The notes below the pieces were generated by a model, which saw only the letters and a program-made list of their open reading frames with translations, ran no database searches and was not told the origin of the DNA. From CAVQBC01 sp963848415 (GTDB lineage: Bacteria > Actinomycetota > Thermoleophilia > Solirubrobacterales > Solirubrobacteraceae), in NCBI GenBank assembly GCA_963848415.1, contig CAWKDN010000003.1, positions 321,993 to 385,992 of the forward strand: a DNA stretch of 64,000 nucleotides, given 5' to 3'. Within the stretch, counting starts at the first letter, position 1. Every line of letters begins with the position of its first letter. Shown piece after piece: positions 18,097 through 25,420 of the stretch. A program made the position numbers and the translations under genes.

Positions 18097-18964
18097 GGTG
18101 CACCAGCCCCGGCAGGTCGCGGCCGAGGACGCCCGCGAGCCACTCGGTCACGGTGATCACCGCGTCGAGGTCGACGCCCGTGTCGACCCCCTCGCCGTCG
18201 AGCAGGTAGACGAGGTCCTCGGTGGCGATGTTGCCGGTCGCGCGCGGCGCGAACGGGCAGCCGCCGAGGCCGCCCACGGAGGCGTCGAGCAGCGTCGCGC
18301 CGTGCGCGAGCCCCGCCTCGGCGTTCGCGTAGCCGGTGTTGCGCGTGTTGTGCAGGTGCAGGCCGACCGGGACGCCGCCGGCGGCCGCCAGCGACTCGGG
18401 CAGCAGCCGGCGGACCTGGGCCGGCACGCCGACGCCGATCGTGTCGGCGAGCATGATCTCGTCGGCGCCTGCCGCGGCCATCCGGCCCACGTGGTCGACC
18501 ACCACGCCGGGGTCCACGCGCCCCTCGAACGGGCAGCCGAAGGCGACGGAGACCGTCGCCGTCGCCCGCATGCCGGCGCCGTGGGCGGCCTCGATCATCG
18601 CCGCGGCATCGCGGGCGGCCTCCTCCACCGTGGCGTTCTGGTTGCGGCGGGCGAACGTGTCGGTGACGGGGTAGGCGAGATGGACCTCGCGGGCGCCGGC
18701 GGCGACCGCACGCTCGAGCCCCTTGGGGTTCAGCGCGAGGGCGGCGAAGACGGTGTCGCCGGGCTCGCCCAGGGCGGCGAAGACCTCCTCCGCGCCGGCC
18801 ATCTGCGGCACCCGCCTGGGGTTGACGAAGCTGGCCGCCTCGACGCGCGGCAGGCCGGCGGCGGCGAGCCGGTCGCACAGCTCGGCCCGCACCGCAGGGG
18901 CGAGCGTCGCCGCGTCGTTCTGCAGGCCGTCGCGCGGCCCGACGTCGCACAGGGTGACCTGCAT
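18071..18964 (-). CDS. Hydroxymethylglutaryl-CoA lyase
   Basis: A TIM-barrel lyase of 297 residues when started at the ATG before CAGGTCACC; ATG codons four and five positions upstream (18973, 18976) are alternatives. VGPRDGLQN near residue 8 carries the Arg and Asp that bind substrate and metal. HLHNTRNTGYANA holds the two metal-binding His residues. GGLGGCPFAPRATGN holds the catalytic Cys in the glycine-rich loop specific to HMG-CoA lyases. The enzyme splits HMG-CoA into acetyl-CoA and acetoacetate in leucine degradation. The rest of a leucine catabolic operon is not seen nearby. Related lyases act on other 3-hydroxy-3-methyl acyl-CoAs, so exact substrate identity is likely but not certain. 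Confidence 0.9.
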   Translation of the reverse strand: MQVTLCDVGPRDGLQNDAATLAPAVRAELCDRLAAAGLPRVEAASFVNPRRVPQMAGAEEVFAALGEPGDTVFAALALNPKGLERAVAAGAREVHLAYPVTDTFARRNQNATVEEAARDAAAMIEAAHGAGMRATATVSVAFGCPFEGRVDPGVVVDHVGRMAAAGADEIMLADTIGVGVPAQVRRLLPESLAAAGGVPVGLHLHNTRNTGYANAEAGLAHGATLLDASVGGLGGCPFAPRATGNIATEDLVYLLDGEGVDTGVDLDAVITVTEWLAGVLGRDLPGLVHRAGPFPPG

Positions 18965-19026
18965 GCCTCCCATCATGGCCGACCGAGGCGCACGGGAGTG
19001 GCCCCGCCTGCTTGACTTCGGGGGTG

Positions 19027-19551
19027 ATGGACCTCGACCATGAGCTTGGCCGCCTCAACTTGGCGCACGAGCGCGAGTACGCGGAGAGCCGGATCCCGTC
19101 CCCGGCGGACTCGGACGTCGCCCGCGCCGTACGCGCCTTCACCGAGGCCGGCCCGCACGACCAGGCCGGCTTCCGGTCGGCGCTCGACGCCGGCCGCGCC
19201 GGCGTGCTGGTCGCCTGGAGCGAGCGGATCGCCGCGCTCGCCGTCCGCCTGGACAGCGCCCGCCCGCTGCAGCTCGGCCTGGTCGGCCTGAGCCTCGCCG
19301 CGACCGAGGACGAGCACGCGGCGATGATGGTCGCGCCGCTGCACCGCCGCAGCGCCGAGAAGCTGGGGGAGGACGCGATGCTCGTCTTCGACGACGCGGC
19401 CGCCGTCAGCGACCTCGGCGGCGCCGCCTGGTTGGAGGAGATGCGCGACTCAGAGGAGCAGCCCGAGGACGCCGGCTACATCGAGGACTCCGACGCCGAC
19501 GGCTTCCGCTACCAGCGGGCCCCGGTCCTGCGCGGTCGCGAGCGCTGGTGA
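19027..19551 (+). CDS. Protein of unknown function, coupled to argG
   Basis: A protein of 174 residues that I do not recognise. It is acidic and highly charged, with a helical N-terminal half (LNLAHEREYAESR, ARAVRAFTEAG) and an acidic tail (DSEEQPEDAGYIEDSDADG). No signal peptide, membrane segment or catalytic motif is visible. The start at ATG 19027 is the first in-frame one after the divergent HMG-CoA lyase; a GTG sits directly before it. The stop codon overlaps the argG start by 4 bases (GTGA), so its translation is tied to argininosuccinate synthase. That implies co-expression rather than a known functional link. Confidence 0.7.
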   Translation: MDLDHELGRLNLAHEREYAESRIPSPADSDVARAVRAFTEAGPHDQAGFRSALDAGRAGVLVAWSERIAALAVRLDSARPLQLGLVGLSLAATEDEHAAMMVAPLHRRSAEKLGEDAMLVFDDAAAVSDLGGAAWLEEMRDSEEQPEDAGYIEDSDADGFRYQRAPVLRGRERW

Positions 19552-20870
19552 GCGACCCAGCCGCCGACGCGCCGCGCGAGCCCGAGAGCCGCACCGAGGT
19601 CCGCCGGGTCGCCCAGCCGGGCGCCACCCGCGTGGCGTCCTACCTCGCGGAGCCCGAAGAGGTCGGCCGCGTCCTGCTGCTCTACTCCGGCGGCCTGGAC
19701 ACGAGCGTGATGCTCAAGTGGATCCAGGACGAGTACGAGGCCGAGGTAGTCGCGCTGACCGTCAACCTCGGCCAGCCGGGGGAGGACTACGAGGTCGTGC
19801 GCGGCAAGGCGCTGCGGCTCGGGGCACTGGACTGCCACGTCGTCGACGCGCGCGAGGAGTTCGCCCGCGACTACGTGCTCCCGGCCATCAAGGCCAACGC
19901 CGACTACGGCGACGGCTATCCGCTCTTCACCGCGCTCGGCCGGCCGCTGATCGCCAAGCTCGCCGTCGACTACGCCCGCAGCACCGGCTGCGACACGATC
20001 GCCCACGGCTGCACCGGCAAGGGCAACGACCAGGTGCGCATCGAGTCGACCGTCGCGACGCTCGCGCCCGAGCTGAAGGTGATCGCGCCCGTGCGCTCGT
20101 GGGCGATGGGCCGCGACGAGGAGATCGCCTACGCGCGCCAGCACGGCATCCCGGTCAAGGGCGGCACGGAGGCGGCGCCGTACTCGATCGACGACAACCT
20201 GTGGGGCCGCTCCTCGGAGGGCAAGTGGATCGAGGACCTCTCCCACGCGCCCGAGGACGACGTCTTCCAGCTCGTCACCCGACCGGAGCTCGCCCCCGAC
20301 GAGCCGCAGGTGGTCGACGTCAGCTTCGAGGCCGGGGTGCCGGTCGCGCTCGACGGCGAGCGCCTGGAGCTCGTCGAGCTGCTCGAGCGCGCCGCCGGGC
20401 TCGGGATGCGCCACGGCGTCGGGATCGTCGACCACATCGAGGACCGCATCGTCGGGCTGAAGGTGCGCGACATCTACGAGGTGCCGGCCGCCGCGCTGCT
20501 GCTGACCGCCCACCGCGAGCTCGAGCGCCTGGTCGGGACGATCCACCAGAATCAGTTCAAGCCCGAGCTGGACCGCAAGTGGGCCTACCTCGTCTACGCC
20601 GGGCTGTGGTGGGAGCCGCTGCGGAGCGACATCGAGGCCTACGTCGAGCGGGTCAACGAGCGGGTGACGGGGACGATCGGCCTCAAGCTCTACAAGGGGA
20701 CGGCAAGGGTGGTCACGCGGGAGAGCTCGAACGCGGTCTATGACGCGCAGCTGGCGACCTTTGCGGAGTCGGGCGGGCTGTTCTCCCAGTCGGCCTCGCC
20801 GGGCTTCATCGAGATCTGGTCGCTGCAGTCGCGGATGGCCTACAGGTTGCGCGAGGACAGCTCCGGGTAA
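19548..20870 (+). CDS. argG: Argininosuccinate synthase
   Basis: 440 residues from GTG 19548. The PP-loop ATP site is LLYSGGLDTSVMLKW near residue 45. NLGQPGEDYEVVRGKAL, ANADYGDGYPLFTALGRP and HGCTGKGNDQVRIE are the conserved citrulline- and aspartate-binding blocks. The enzyme joins citrulline and aspartate using ATP, the penultimate step of arginine synthesis, and works as a cytoplasmic homotetramer. The first 35 residues (rich in Pro, Arg and Glu) extend beyond the usual start of the family, which is normally about 400 residues; the conserved part begins at VGRVLLLYSGG. Other arg genes are not adjacent. It overlaps the unknown upstream gene by 4 bases. Confidence 0.96.
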   Translation: MSDPAADAPREPESRTEVRRVAQPGATRVASYLAEPEEVGRVLLLYSGGLDTSVMLKWIQDEYEAEVVALTVNLGQPGEDYEVVRGKALRLGALDCHVVDAREEFARDYVLPAIKANADYGDGYPLFTALGRPLIAKLAVDYARSTGCDTIAHGCTGKGNDQVRIESTVATLAPELKVIAPVRSWAMGRDEEIAYARQHGIPVKGGTEAAPYSIDDNLWGRSSEGKWIEDLSHAPEDDVFQLVTRPELAPDEPQVVDVSFEAGVPVALDGERLELVELLERAAGLGMRHGVGIVDHIEDRIVGLKVRDIYEVPAAALLLTAHRELERLVGTIHQNQFKPELDRKWAYLVYAGLWWEPLRSDIEAYVERVNERVTGTIGLKLYKGTARVVTRESSNAVYDAQLATFAESGGLFSQSASPGFIEIWSLQSRMAYRLREDSSG

Positions 20871-20879
20871 AGACCGCAT

Positions 20880-21062
20880 ATGTTCTACCGACTCCTTGGC
20901 ATCGCAGTCTGGAAGGGGCTGAAGTCGCTCCTGCGCCTCCGCTACGGCGCCCTGCGCGCTCCCAAGGCGCTGGTCGCGGGCGCCGCCCTCGCCCTCGTGG
21001 GCGGTGTGGCCGGCGTCGTGCTGCTCTTCAAGCGCACCGGCTCCGACGACACGGACGACTGA
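20880..21062 (+). CDS. Small single-pass membrane protein
   Basis: 60 residues. A basic amphipathic N-terminus (WKGLKSLLRLRYG) is followed by one membrane-spanning segment, LVAGAALALVGGVAGVVLLF, and an acidic tail (TGSDDTDD). The topology is probably N-terminus inside. It starts 9 bases after the argG stop, so it is likely transcribed with argG. No family is recognised. Its length, composition and position argue for a real gene rather than a chance frame. Confidence 0.65.
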   Translation: MFYRLLGIAVWKGLKSLLRLRYGALRAPKALVAGAALALVGGVAGVVLLFKRTGSDDTDD

Positions 21063-21101
21063 GCTTCCCGCCCGCCGCGGCGTCTGGAAGCATCCACGGC
21101 G

Positions 21102-21470
21102 ATGAGCTCGCCGTCCTCTCCCTCGGCACCCGGGCCCGACGGGCTGACGCTCGAGGCGGTCGAGTGGCTGCCGTCCTCCGGCGGCGCGGGCCTGCTGCGC
21201 GTGCGCGGCTGCTGGGCCGCTGGGCGGGCGCCGGACGCGCTGCCCGAGCTGGTGCTCGGCGGCGAGCGCTTCGTCTCGCTGCCCGACGGCCGGAGCGAGC
21301 CGGGCTGGCGGGCGGCGTTCGTGCTGCCTGCTGCGCCTCCTGAAGACGCCGAGCCGTGGCTCGAGTGGGAGAACGGTGACCGCGCGCCGCTCACGTTGCC
21401 GGCCGCCGGGGACGTGCCGTTGCGCCGGCGCCGGCGGCGCCGGCCGTCGAGCCGGCGGGCGGCCAGGTGA
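21102..21470 (+). CDS. Small protein of unknown function upstream of the coiled-coil/SCP2-like gene
   Basis: 122 residues, not recognised. The central part (LTLEAVEWLPSSGGAGLLRV, LPELVLGGERFVSLPDGR, WRAAFVLPA) alternates hydrophobic and polar residues like a small beta-sandwich. The end is a strongly basic tail (about 20 residues, mostly Arg). There is no signal peptide. The stop codon overlaps the next gene's GTG start by 4 bases (GTGA), so both proteins are probably made together and may interact. Confidence 0.6.
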   Translation: MSSPSSPSAPGPDGLTLEAVEWLPSSGGAGLLRVRGCWAAGRAPDALPELVLGGERFVSLPDGRSEPGWRAAFVLPAAPPEDAEPWLEWENGDRAPLTLPAAGDVPLRRRRRRRPSSRRAAR

Positions 21471-23680
21471 TCGACCGCGCGGTGCTCGCCGAGCGCCGCA
21501 CCCGCCGGGCGGAGGCGGCCGAGCGGGCTCAGGCCCGGATCGCCGGCGAGGCCCTCAAGGCGGTGGAGGTGCTCGAGGCGCGCGGCGCCGAGCTCGAGCG
21601 CCGCGTCGCGGAGCTGGGGGAGGAGCGCGCGGCGCTGGCGGCGCGGCTCGCCGGCACGCCCGCGGGTGCGCCGGCCGTGCCGGACGCGAGTCTCGAGGCC
21701 GAGGCGGCGGAGCGCGCCCGCCTGCGCGCGGAGCGCCACCGCGAGGCGCTCTCCGCGGCCTTGGCCGAGGCCGCGCGGCTGCGCGAGCTCGCGCGCGAGT
21801 GGCGGCTGAAGCTGCGCACGTCGGAGGTCTCGCGCACGGCGGACGCCGTCCGCCTCTCGGTGCTCGAGGCCGAGCACGCCGCGCTCGTGCCCGAGGCGGC
21901 GGCTGCGCGCGCCGAGGCCGCCGAGCGCGCCGACGAGCTCGACGCGCAGCGGGCCCGCTCGGCGGAGTTGTCCGCGGCACTCGCAGAGGCGCAGGCGGCG
22001 GCCGCGACGGCCGCGACGGCCTTGGCGGAGGCGCGCACGGCCGGGGCGGCGGCCGAGCGCGCGCTGGCCGAGCGCGACGCCGAGCTGGCGAGCACCGTCG
22101 AGCGCCTGGCCGCTGTCCGGGCGGAGCTCGAGGCCGCGCGGGCGGCCGCGGCGGAGCTCGAACGCCGGGCCGGCGAGCTCGAGCGCGCCCTGGACGCCGA
22201 GCGCCGTGTCGCCGAGACGGCACGGGCGGACCTCGACGACGCGCGGACGGCGAGCGCCGCCACGGCGGCACGGACGCGCGTCGAGTCGGTGGCCCGCGCC
22301 GCGCTGGACTTCGAGCTCGAGCGGGAGCGGTCGGCGCGCGAGGCGCTGTCGCTGGCGCTCGACGCCGAGCGCGAGCGCGCCGCCGAAGCGGAGCCCGCCC
22401 GCGCGGCGGCCGTCGCGGACGCTGCGCGGTTGGCGGCCGAGCTCACCGGCGCGCGCGACGCCGCGCTGCTGGCGCGGGCCGAGCTCGCGGACGAGCGCAC
22501 GCTGCGCCGGCGCGCCGAGGCCGAGCTGGCCGCGGGTCGTGTCGCAGCCGAGCACGAGGGGAGCTCGCTGCAGGACCGGATCGCCGCGCTGGACCGGCGC
22601 GCCGCGGGCCTCGCGGACGAGCTGCGCCTCCAGCACGCGGCGCGCGAGCAGGCCGAGGCGGCCGCCGCCCGGCCGCCCTCGCCGCCGGAGGCTGCCGGTC
22701 GCGTGGTGGCCGACCTCGACGCGGCGGCCGCGGCCCTGCGCGAGCGCGCCGAGCCGGCTCCCGGGCGGTCGGCGCCCGTCGGGTCCGGCGAGGCGGCCCC
22801 GTCGCCGGCCGAGCGAGCCGAACCGGCCGCGCCGCCGGCCGAGGCTGCGGCGACCGCGCCGCCGGATGCTCCCACGCCGCGGCCCATCGAGGTCCCGGCC
22901 GGCGCGCCGCCGCGGGGCGCCGTCACCGGCGGCGCCCGCGAGTACCCGTGGCTGCGCGGCGCGCTCGTCAAGCTCGCCCACGACGATCCGGCCACCGCCG
23001 GGAGGCTGCTGGTCGCGCTGCTGCCCGCCCAGGGCGCGTACCTGTCCGAGCCGCTGGACTACGACCTCACGATCACCGGCACGGGGACCTTCGCCGTCTC
23101 GGTGACCGGTGCCCGGACGTACGTGACGCCGCGATCGGCTCCGCGCGGGCGCCGCGAGGCCGACTTCCACCTGACCGCCGACCCGCTCACGCTGGCCGAG
23201 CTGCTCGCGGGTGTCGGCCCGCGCGTGCGCCGGTACACCGGGCCGGCGCGCCTGCGAGGCCGCCGCCGGCGGCTGGCCACGCTGGAGCGCATCCCGGCCG
23301 CCGCGGGCAGCCTGGCCGACACGGCCCGCGCGGGCGCGCGCCTCGAGCCGGGGATGGTGCTCGGCACGCTGCCCTACGCCATCCACCCGTCCTGGACTCG
23401 CGGGCACCGCTTCACGGTCGCCCAGGAGATCGCGGGGGACGCGACCCAGATCCGCTACGTGGTCGTCGCCGACGGGACTGTCACCGCCACCGCGCAGGCG
23501 CCGCCGGAGGGCGTGGACGCGACCGTCACGATGACGCCGAAGGGCTTCGAGCACCTGCTGCGCGGCGAATCGCCCCCGCCCGGCCACCGCCCGGTCGTCC
23601 GCGGCGACCGGCTGGCGGTCGCGCAGCTGAAGGCGTGGACGGACCGGGCGCAGTCCTTCTCGCCCGGCCCGAGCACGTAG
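21467..23680 (+). CDS. Long coiled-coil protein with C-terminal SCP2-like repeats
   Basis: 737 residues. About residues 1-430 are an almost unbroken Ala/Glu/Arg-rich coiled coil. A Pro/Ala linker follows to about 490. The last 240 residues are folded and show two related units, each a beta-sheet followed by a short helical segment: FHLTADPLTLAELLAG with the following TGPARLRGRRRRLATL, and VTMTPKGFEHLLRGE with GDRLAVAQLKAWTDRA. This pattern (sheet, L-x-x-L-L-x-G, then a turn and a helix) is that of SCP2/sterol-carrier-like domains. No membrane or signal segment is seen. The architecture suggests a cytoplasmic filament or tether carrying lipid-binding heads, but that function is inference. Confidence 0.75.
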   Translation: MIDRAVLAERRTRRAEAAERAQARIAGEALKAVEVLEARGAELERRVAELGEERAALAARLAGTPAGAPAVPDASLEAEAAERARLRAERHREALSAALAEAARLRELAREWRLKLRTSEVSRTADAVRLSVLEAEHAALVPEAAAARAEAAERADELDAQRARSAELSAALAEAQAAAATAATALAEARTAGAAAERALAERDAELASTVERLAAVRAELEAARAAAAELERRAGELERALDAERRVAETARADLDDARTASAATAARTRVESVARAALDFELERERSAREALSLALDAERERAAEAEPARAAAVADAARLAAELTGARDAALLARAELADERTLRRRAEAELAAGRVAAEHEGSSLQDRIAALDRRAAGLADELRLQHAAREQAEAAAARPPSPPEAAGRVVADLDAAAAALRERAEPAPGRSAPVGSGEAAPSPAERAEPAAPPAEAAATAPPDAPTPRPIEVPAGAPPRGAVTGGAREYPWLRGALVKLAHDDPATAGRLLVALLPAQGAYLSEPLDYDLTITGTGTFAVSVTGARTYVTPRSAPRGRREADFHLTADPLTLAELLAGVGPRVRRYTGPARLRGRRRRLATLERIPAAAGSLADTARAGARLEPGMVLGTLPYAIHPSWTRGHRFTVAQEIAGDATQIRYVVVADGTVTATAQAPPEGVDATVTMTPKGFEHLLRGESPPPGHRPVVRGDRLAVAQLKAWTDRAQSFSPGPST

Positions 23681-23858
23681 GGCTCAGTCAATCGGTTTGT
23701 CACGTCGTGCGGGTCCGACAAGGCACGCGTCGGATCTGACAGCTAGCGCCCTCAGCAGCCGATGGAGTCGGTGTTGGCCCGCAGCTTCGAGCAGGCGTCG
23801 GCCTGCTCGGCTCAAGTCCGCGGCTGCGACGCTCGGCTGGCTGAGAGATGGGAGATCG

Positions 23859-24110
23859 TTGGTAACGTCGTCCCAGTGCGGGCGTCTCGATTCAGTTGGG
23901 CGCGTAATCGTTCCGAGGCCCCTTCGCGACGCTCTTGGCCTGACCCCAGGGTCAACGGTCGACATCTCCCGCTACGGCGCGGGGCTCCAGGTCATTCCGA
24001 CCGGGCGAACGGCGCGCCTCGCGGACGAGTCCGGCGAGTTGGTTGCGAAAGCGGACACGCCGATCGACGACGACACGGTCTTCGGGCTGCTCGACAGCGG
24101 TCGGCGCTGA
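23859..24110 (+). CDS. AbrB-type antitoxin (SpoVT/AbrB swapped-hairpin)
   Basis: 83 residues from a TTG start at 23859 behind gggagat. The core GRLDSVGRVIVPRPLRDALGLTPGSTVDI is a typical SpoVT/AbrB DNA-binding hairpin as found in VapB-type antitoxins. The C-terminus (SGELVAKADTPIDDDTVFGLLD) would wrap the toxin. The PIN-toxin remnant starts 3 bases after its stop, in the usual antitoxin-toxin order. The upstream 150 bases keep the frame open but do not look coding. The antitoxin seems intact although its toxin is dead, so it may survive as an orphan regulator or an anti-addiction gene. Confidence 0.7.
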   Translation: MVTSSQCGRLDSVGRVIVPRPLRDALGLTPGSTVDISRYGAGLQVIPTGRTARLADESGELVAKADTPIDDDTVFGLLDSGRR

Positions 24111-24113
24111 CGT

Positions 24114-24516
24114 TGATCGCGCTCGACACGAGCGTGGCGATTCCGCTGCTCGTGACGTCCCACACAGCCCACGAAGTCGTCAGCCGGTGGTGGAATGGAC
24201 GCGAGGTCGCCCTCAGCGGCCATGCCCTGGCGGAAACCTAATCCGTTCTGACGCGGCTGCCGGGCGACGCGCGGGTGAGCCCCACCGACGCCGCGCGGCT
24301 GATCGAGACCGCTTCGCCGAGCCATTGGTCCTCGGGTCGAACACCGCCGGACGGCTCCCGCAGGTGCTGAGTCGGCACCAGATCTCCGGCGGAGCGGTGT
24401 ATGACGCCTCGGGTCGGGCTTGCGGCCGTGGAGCACGGCAGCGACCTCGCAACGCGCGACGCCCGCGCGAGTGGCACGTACGAGACCGTAGGAGCAAGGT
24501 CGTCATCGTCGGGTGA
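24114..24516 (+). pseudogene. VapC-type PIN toxin, inactivated
   Basis: TTG 24114 begins LIALDTSVAIPLLV, with the first catalytic Asp of a PIN RNase. The frame reads to ALSGHALAET and meets TAA at 24239-24241, where relatives have a Tyr codon followed by SVLTRLPG; that continuation is present in the same frame after the stop. A frameshift follows near 24312, before FAEPLVLGSNTAGRL, and another near 24405, before VGLAAVEHGSDLATRDARA, which holds the last acidic residue. One nonsense change and two indels in one short gene are strong evidence for real decay. Confidence 0.8.
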
Positions 24517-24523
24517 CCCGCCG

Positions 24524-24711
24524 ATGCCGTCGGTCCTGAACGTCCCGGACGACGTGCGGCGCGAGGCCATGCTCAGCGGCCGAGAGGGCGCGGCGTGGCT
24601 GCGCGGCCTCGGCGGCGTCGTCGGCGAGCTCGAGCTCGAGTGGGGCGTCGCGAGCTGCTCGCCGGCGACCCGCTCCGGCTCGCCGTCGCGGAGGCGTTCG
24701 CGGCGACCTGA
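24524..24711 (+). pseudogene. Aminoglycoside/hydroxyurea phosphotransferase remnant with internal deletion
   Basis: ATG 24524 starts MPSVLNVPDDVRREAMLSG, followed by GAAWLRGLGGVVGELELEWGV. This resembles the N-terminus of streptomycin 6-kinase / hydroxyurea phosphotransferase-family proteins. The next codons in another frame read RELLAGDPLRLAVAEAFAAT and stop at 24711, which looks like the C-terminal end of the same kind of kinase. The whole catalytic centre, about 200 residues in intact relatives, is missing. The gene seems to have collapsed by an internal deletion joining both ends. It cannot be active. It lies between the dead and the intact toxin-antitoxin pairs. Confidence 0.55.
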
Positions 24712-24715
24712 GCGC

Positions 24716-25120
24716 TCAGGCGCCGAGGACGGTCAGGCCGAGGCTCCGGGCCGCCTGGGCCTGACGCAGGTCGAAGGTGACGAACGAGATGGCGGGTCCA
24801 CCGGCCCGCTGGGCGGCTGCGAGATGGAGACCGTCGAGCGTACGCACGCCGGTCAGCTCCGCGATGCCGGCGGCCGTCTCGCACGTGACCTCGTCCAGCT
24901 CGACGATCGCGAAGGCGCTCAGGTCGTGCGTGAAGGCTGTGCGGGCCGCCGCGGCGTCGGCGCCGTCGAGGAGCCGGGCGAGGTTCCGGCGCACTTCGAC
25001 GATCGTGTGCCTGCCGGTCAGCAACGAGGGGTCGCTCTGGAGAAGCGCCTCGGCCGCATCCGAGTCGGGTTCGTCGACGTAGCGCTTCAGCAGCGCGCTG
25101 GAGTCGACGTACAAGCTCAC
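24716..25120 (-). CDS. PIN-domain toxin (VapC-like)
   Basis: 134 residues from GTG 25120. It begins SLYVDSSALLKRYVDEPDSD, with the first catalytic Asp and the family's SALLKRY pattern. Glu in HTIVEVRRNLARLL, Asp in VRTLDGLHLAAA and Asp in FVTFDLRQAQAA complete the acidic Mg-binding site. PIN toxins cut RNA and stop growth when the antitoxin is lost. It overlaps the antitoxin gene by 4 bases (GTGA), the usual coupled arrangement. The full set of acidic residues indicates an active toxin, in contrast to the broken PIN gene 200 bases away. Confidence 0.88.
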   Translation of the reverse strand: MSLYVDSSALLKRYVDEPDSDAAEALLQSDPSLLTGRHTIVEVRRNLARLLDGADAAAARTAFTHDLSAFAIVELDEVTCETAAGIAELTGVRTLDGLHLAAAQRAGGPAISFVTFDLRQAQAARSLGLTVLGA

Positions 25121-25377
25121 GCGGAGCGATCGTCGGCGAGCGTGTCGAGGACCCGCCGCGAGCTCTTGAACCGGCGGACAGCGCTCAGGCCTTCCTGCGA
25201 GCCGGGCGTGATCCACCCAGCGGCCAGGCCCTCTTCGATGCGGGCGCGCCCAGGAAGCGGGCCGAGCAGCGCCTTCGGCCGCCCTCTGTCGGTCACCAGC
25301 ACCAGCTCGCCGCGCTCGGCGCGGTCCAGGTACTCCGAGAGCCGCTGCTTGAGTTCGCGGACACCGACATCGGCCAT
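25117..25377 (-). CDS. Phd/YefM-family antitoxin
   Basis: 86 residues. MADVGVRELKQRLSEYLDRAERGELVLVTDRGRPKALLGPL is the conserved DNA-binding half of Phd/YefM antitoxins. The C-terminal part, with RRFKSSRRVLDTLADDRS, is the variable toxin-binding tail. It is encoded directly before the PIN toxin with a 4-base overlap. The upstream sequence gacatcttacgtcatcgac at 25381-25399 is AT-richer than its surroundings and probably holds the autoregulated promoter. Confidence 0.87.
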   Translation of the reverse strand: MADVGVRELKQRLSEYLDRAERGELVLVTDRGRPKALLGPLPGRARIEEGLAAGWITPGSQEGLSAVRRFKSSRRVLDTLADDRSA

Positions 25378-25420
25378 GTAGACATCTTACGTCATCGACG
25401 TGTCTACACCGGTCACGTCG

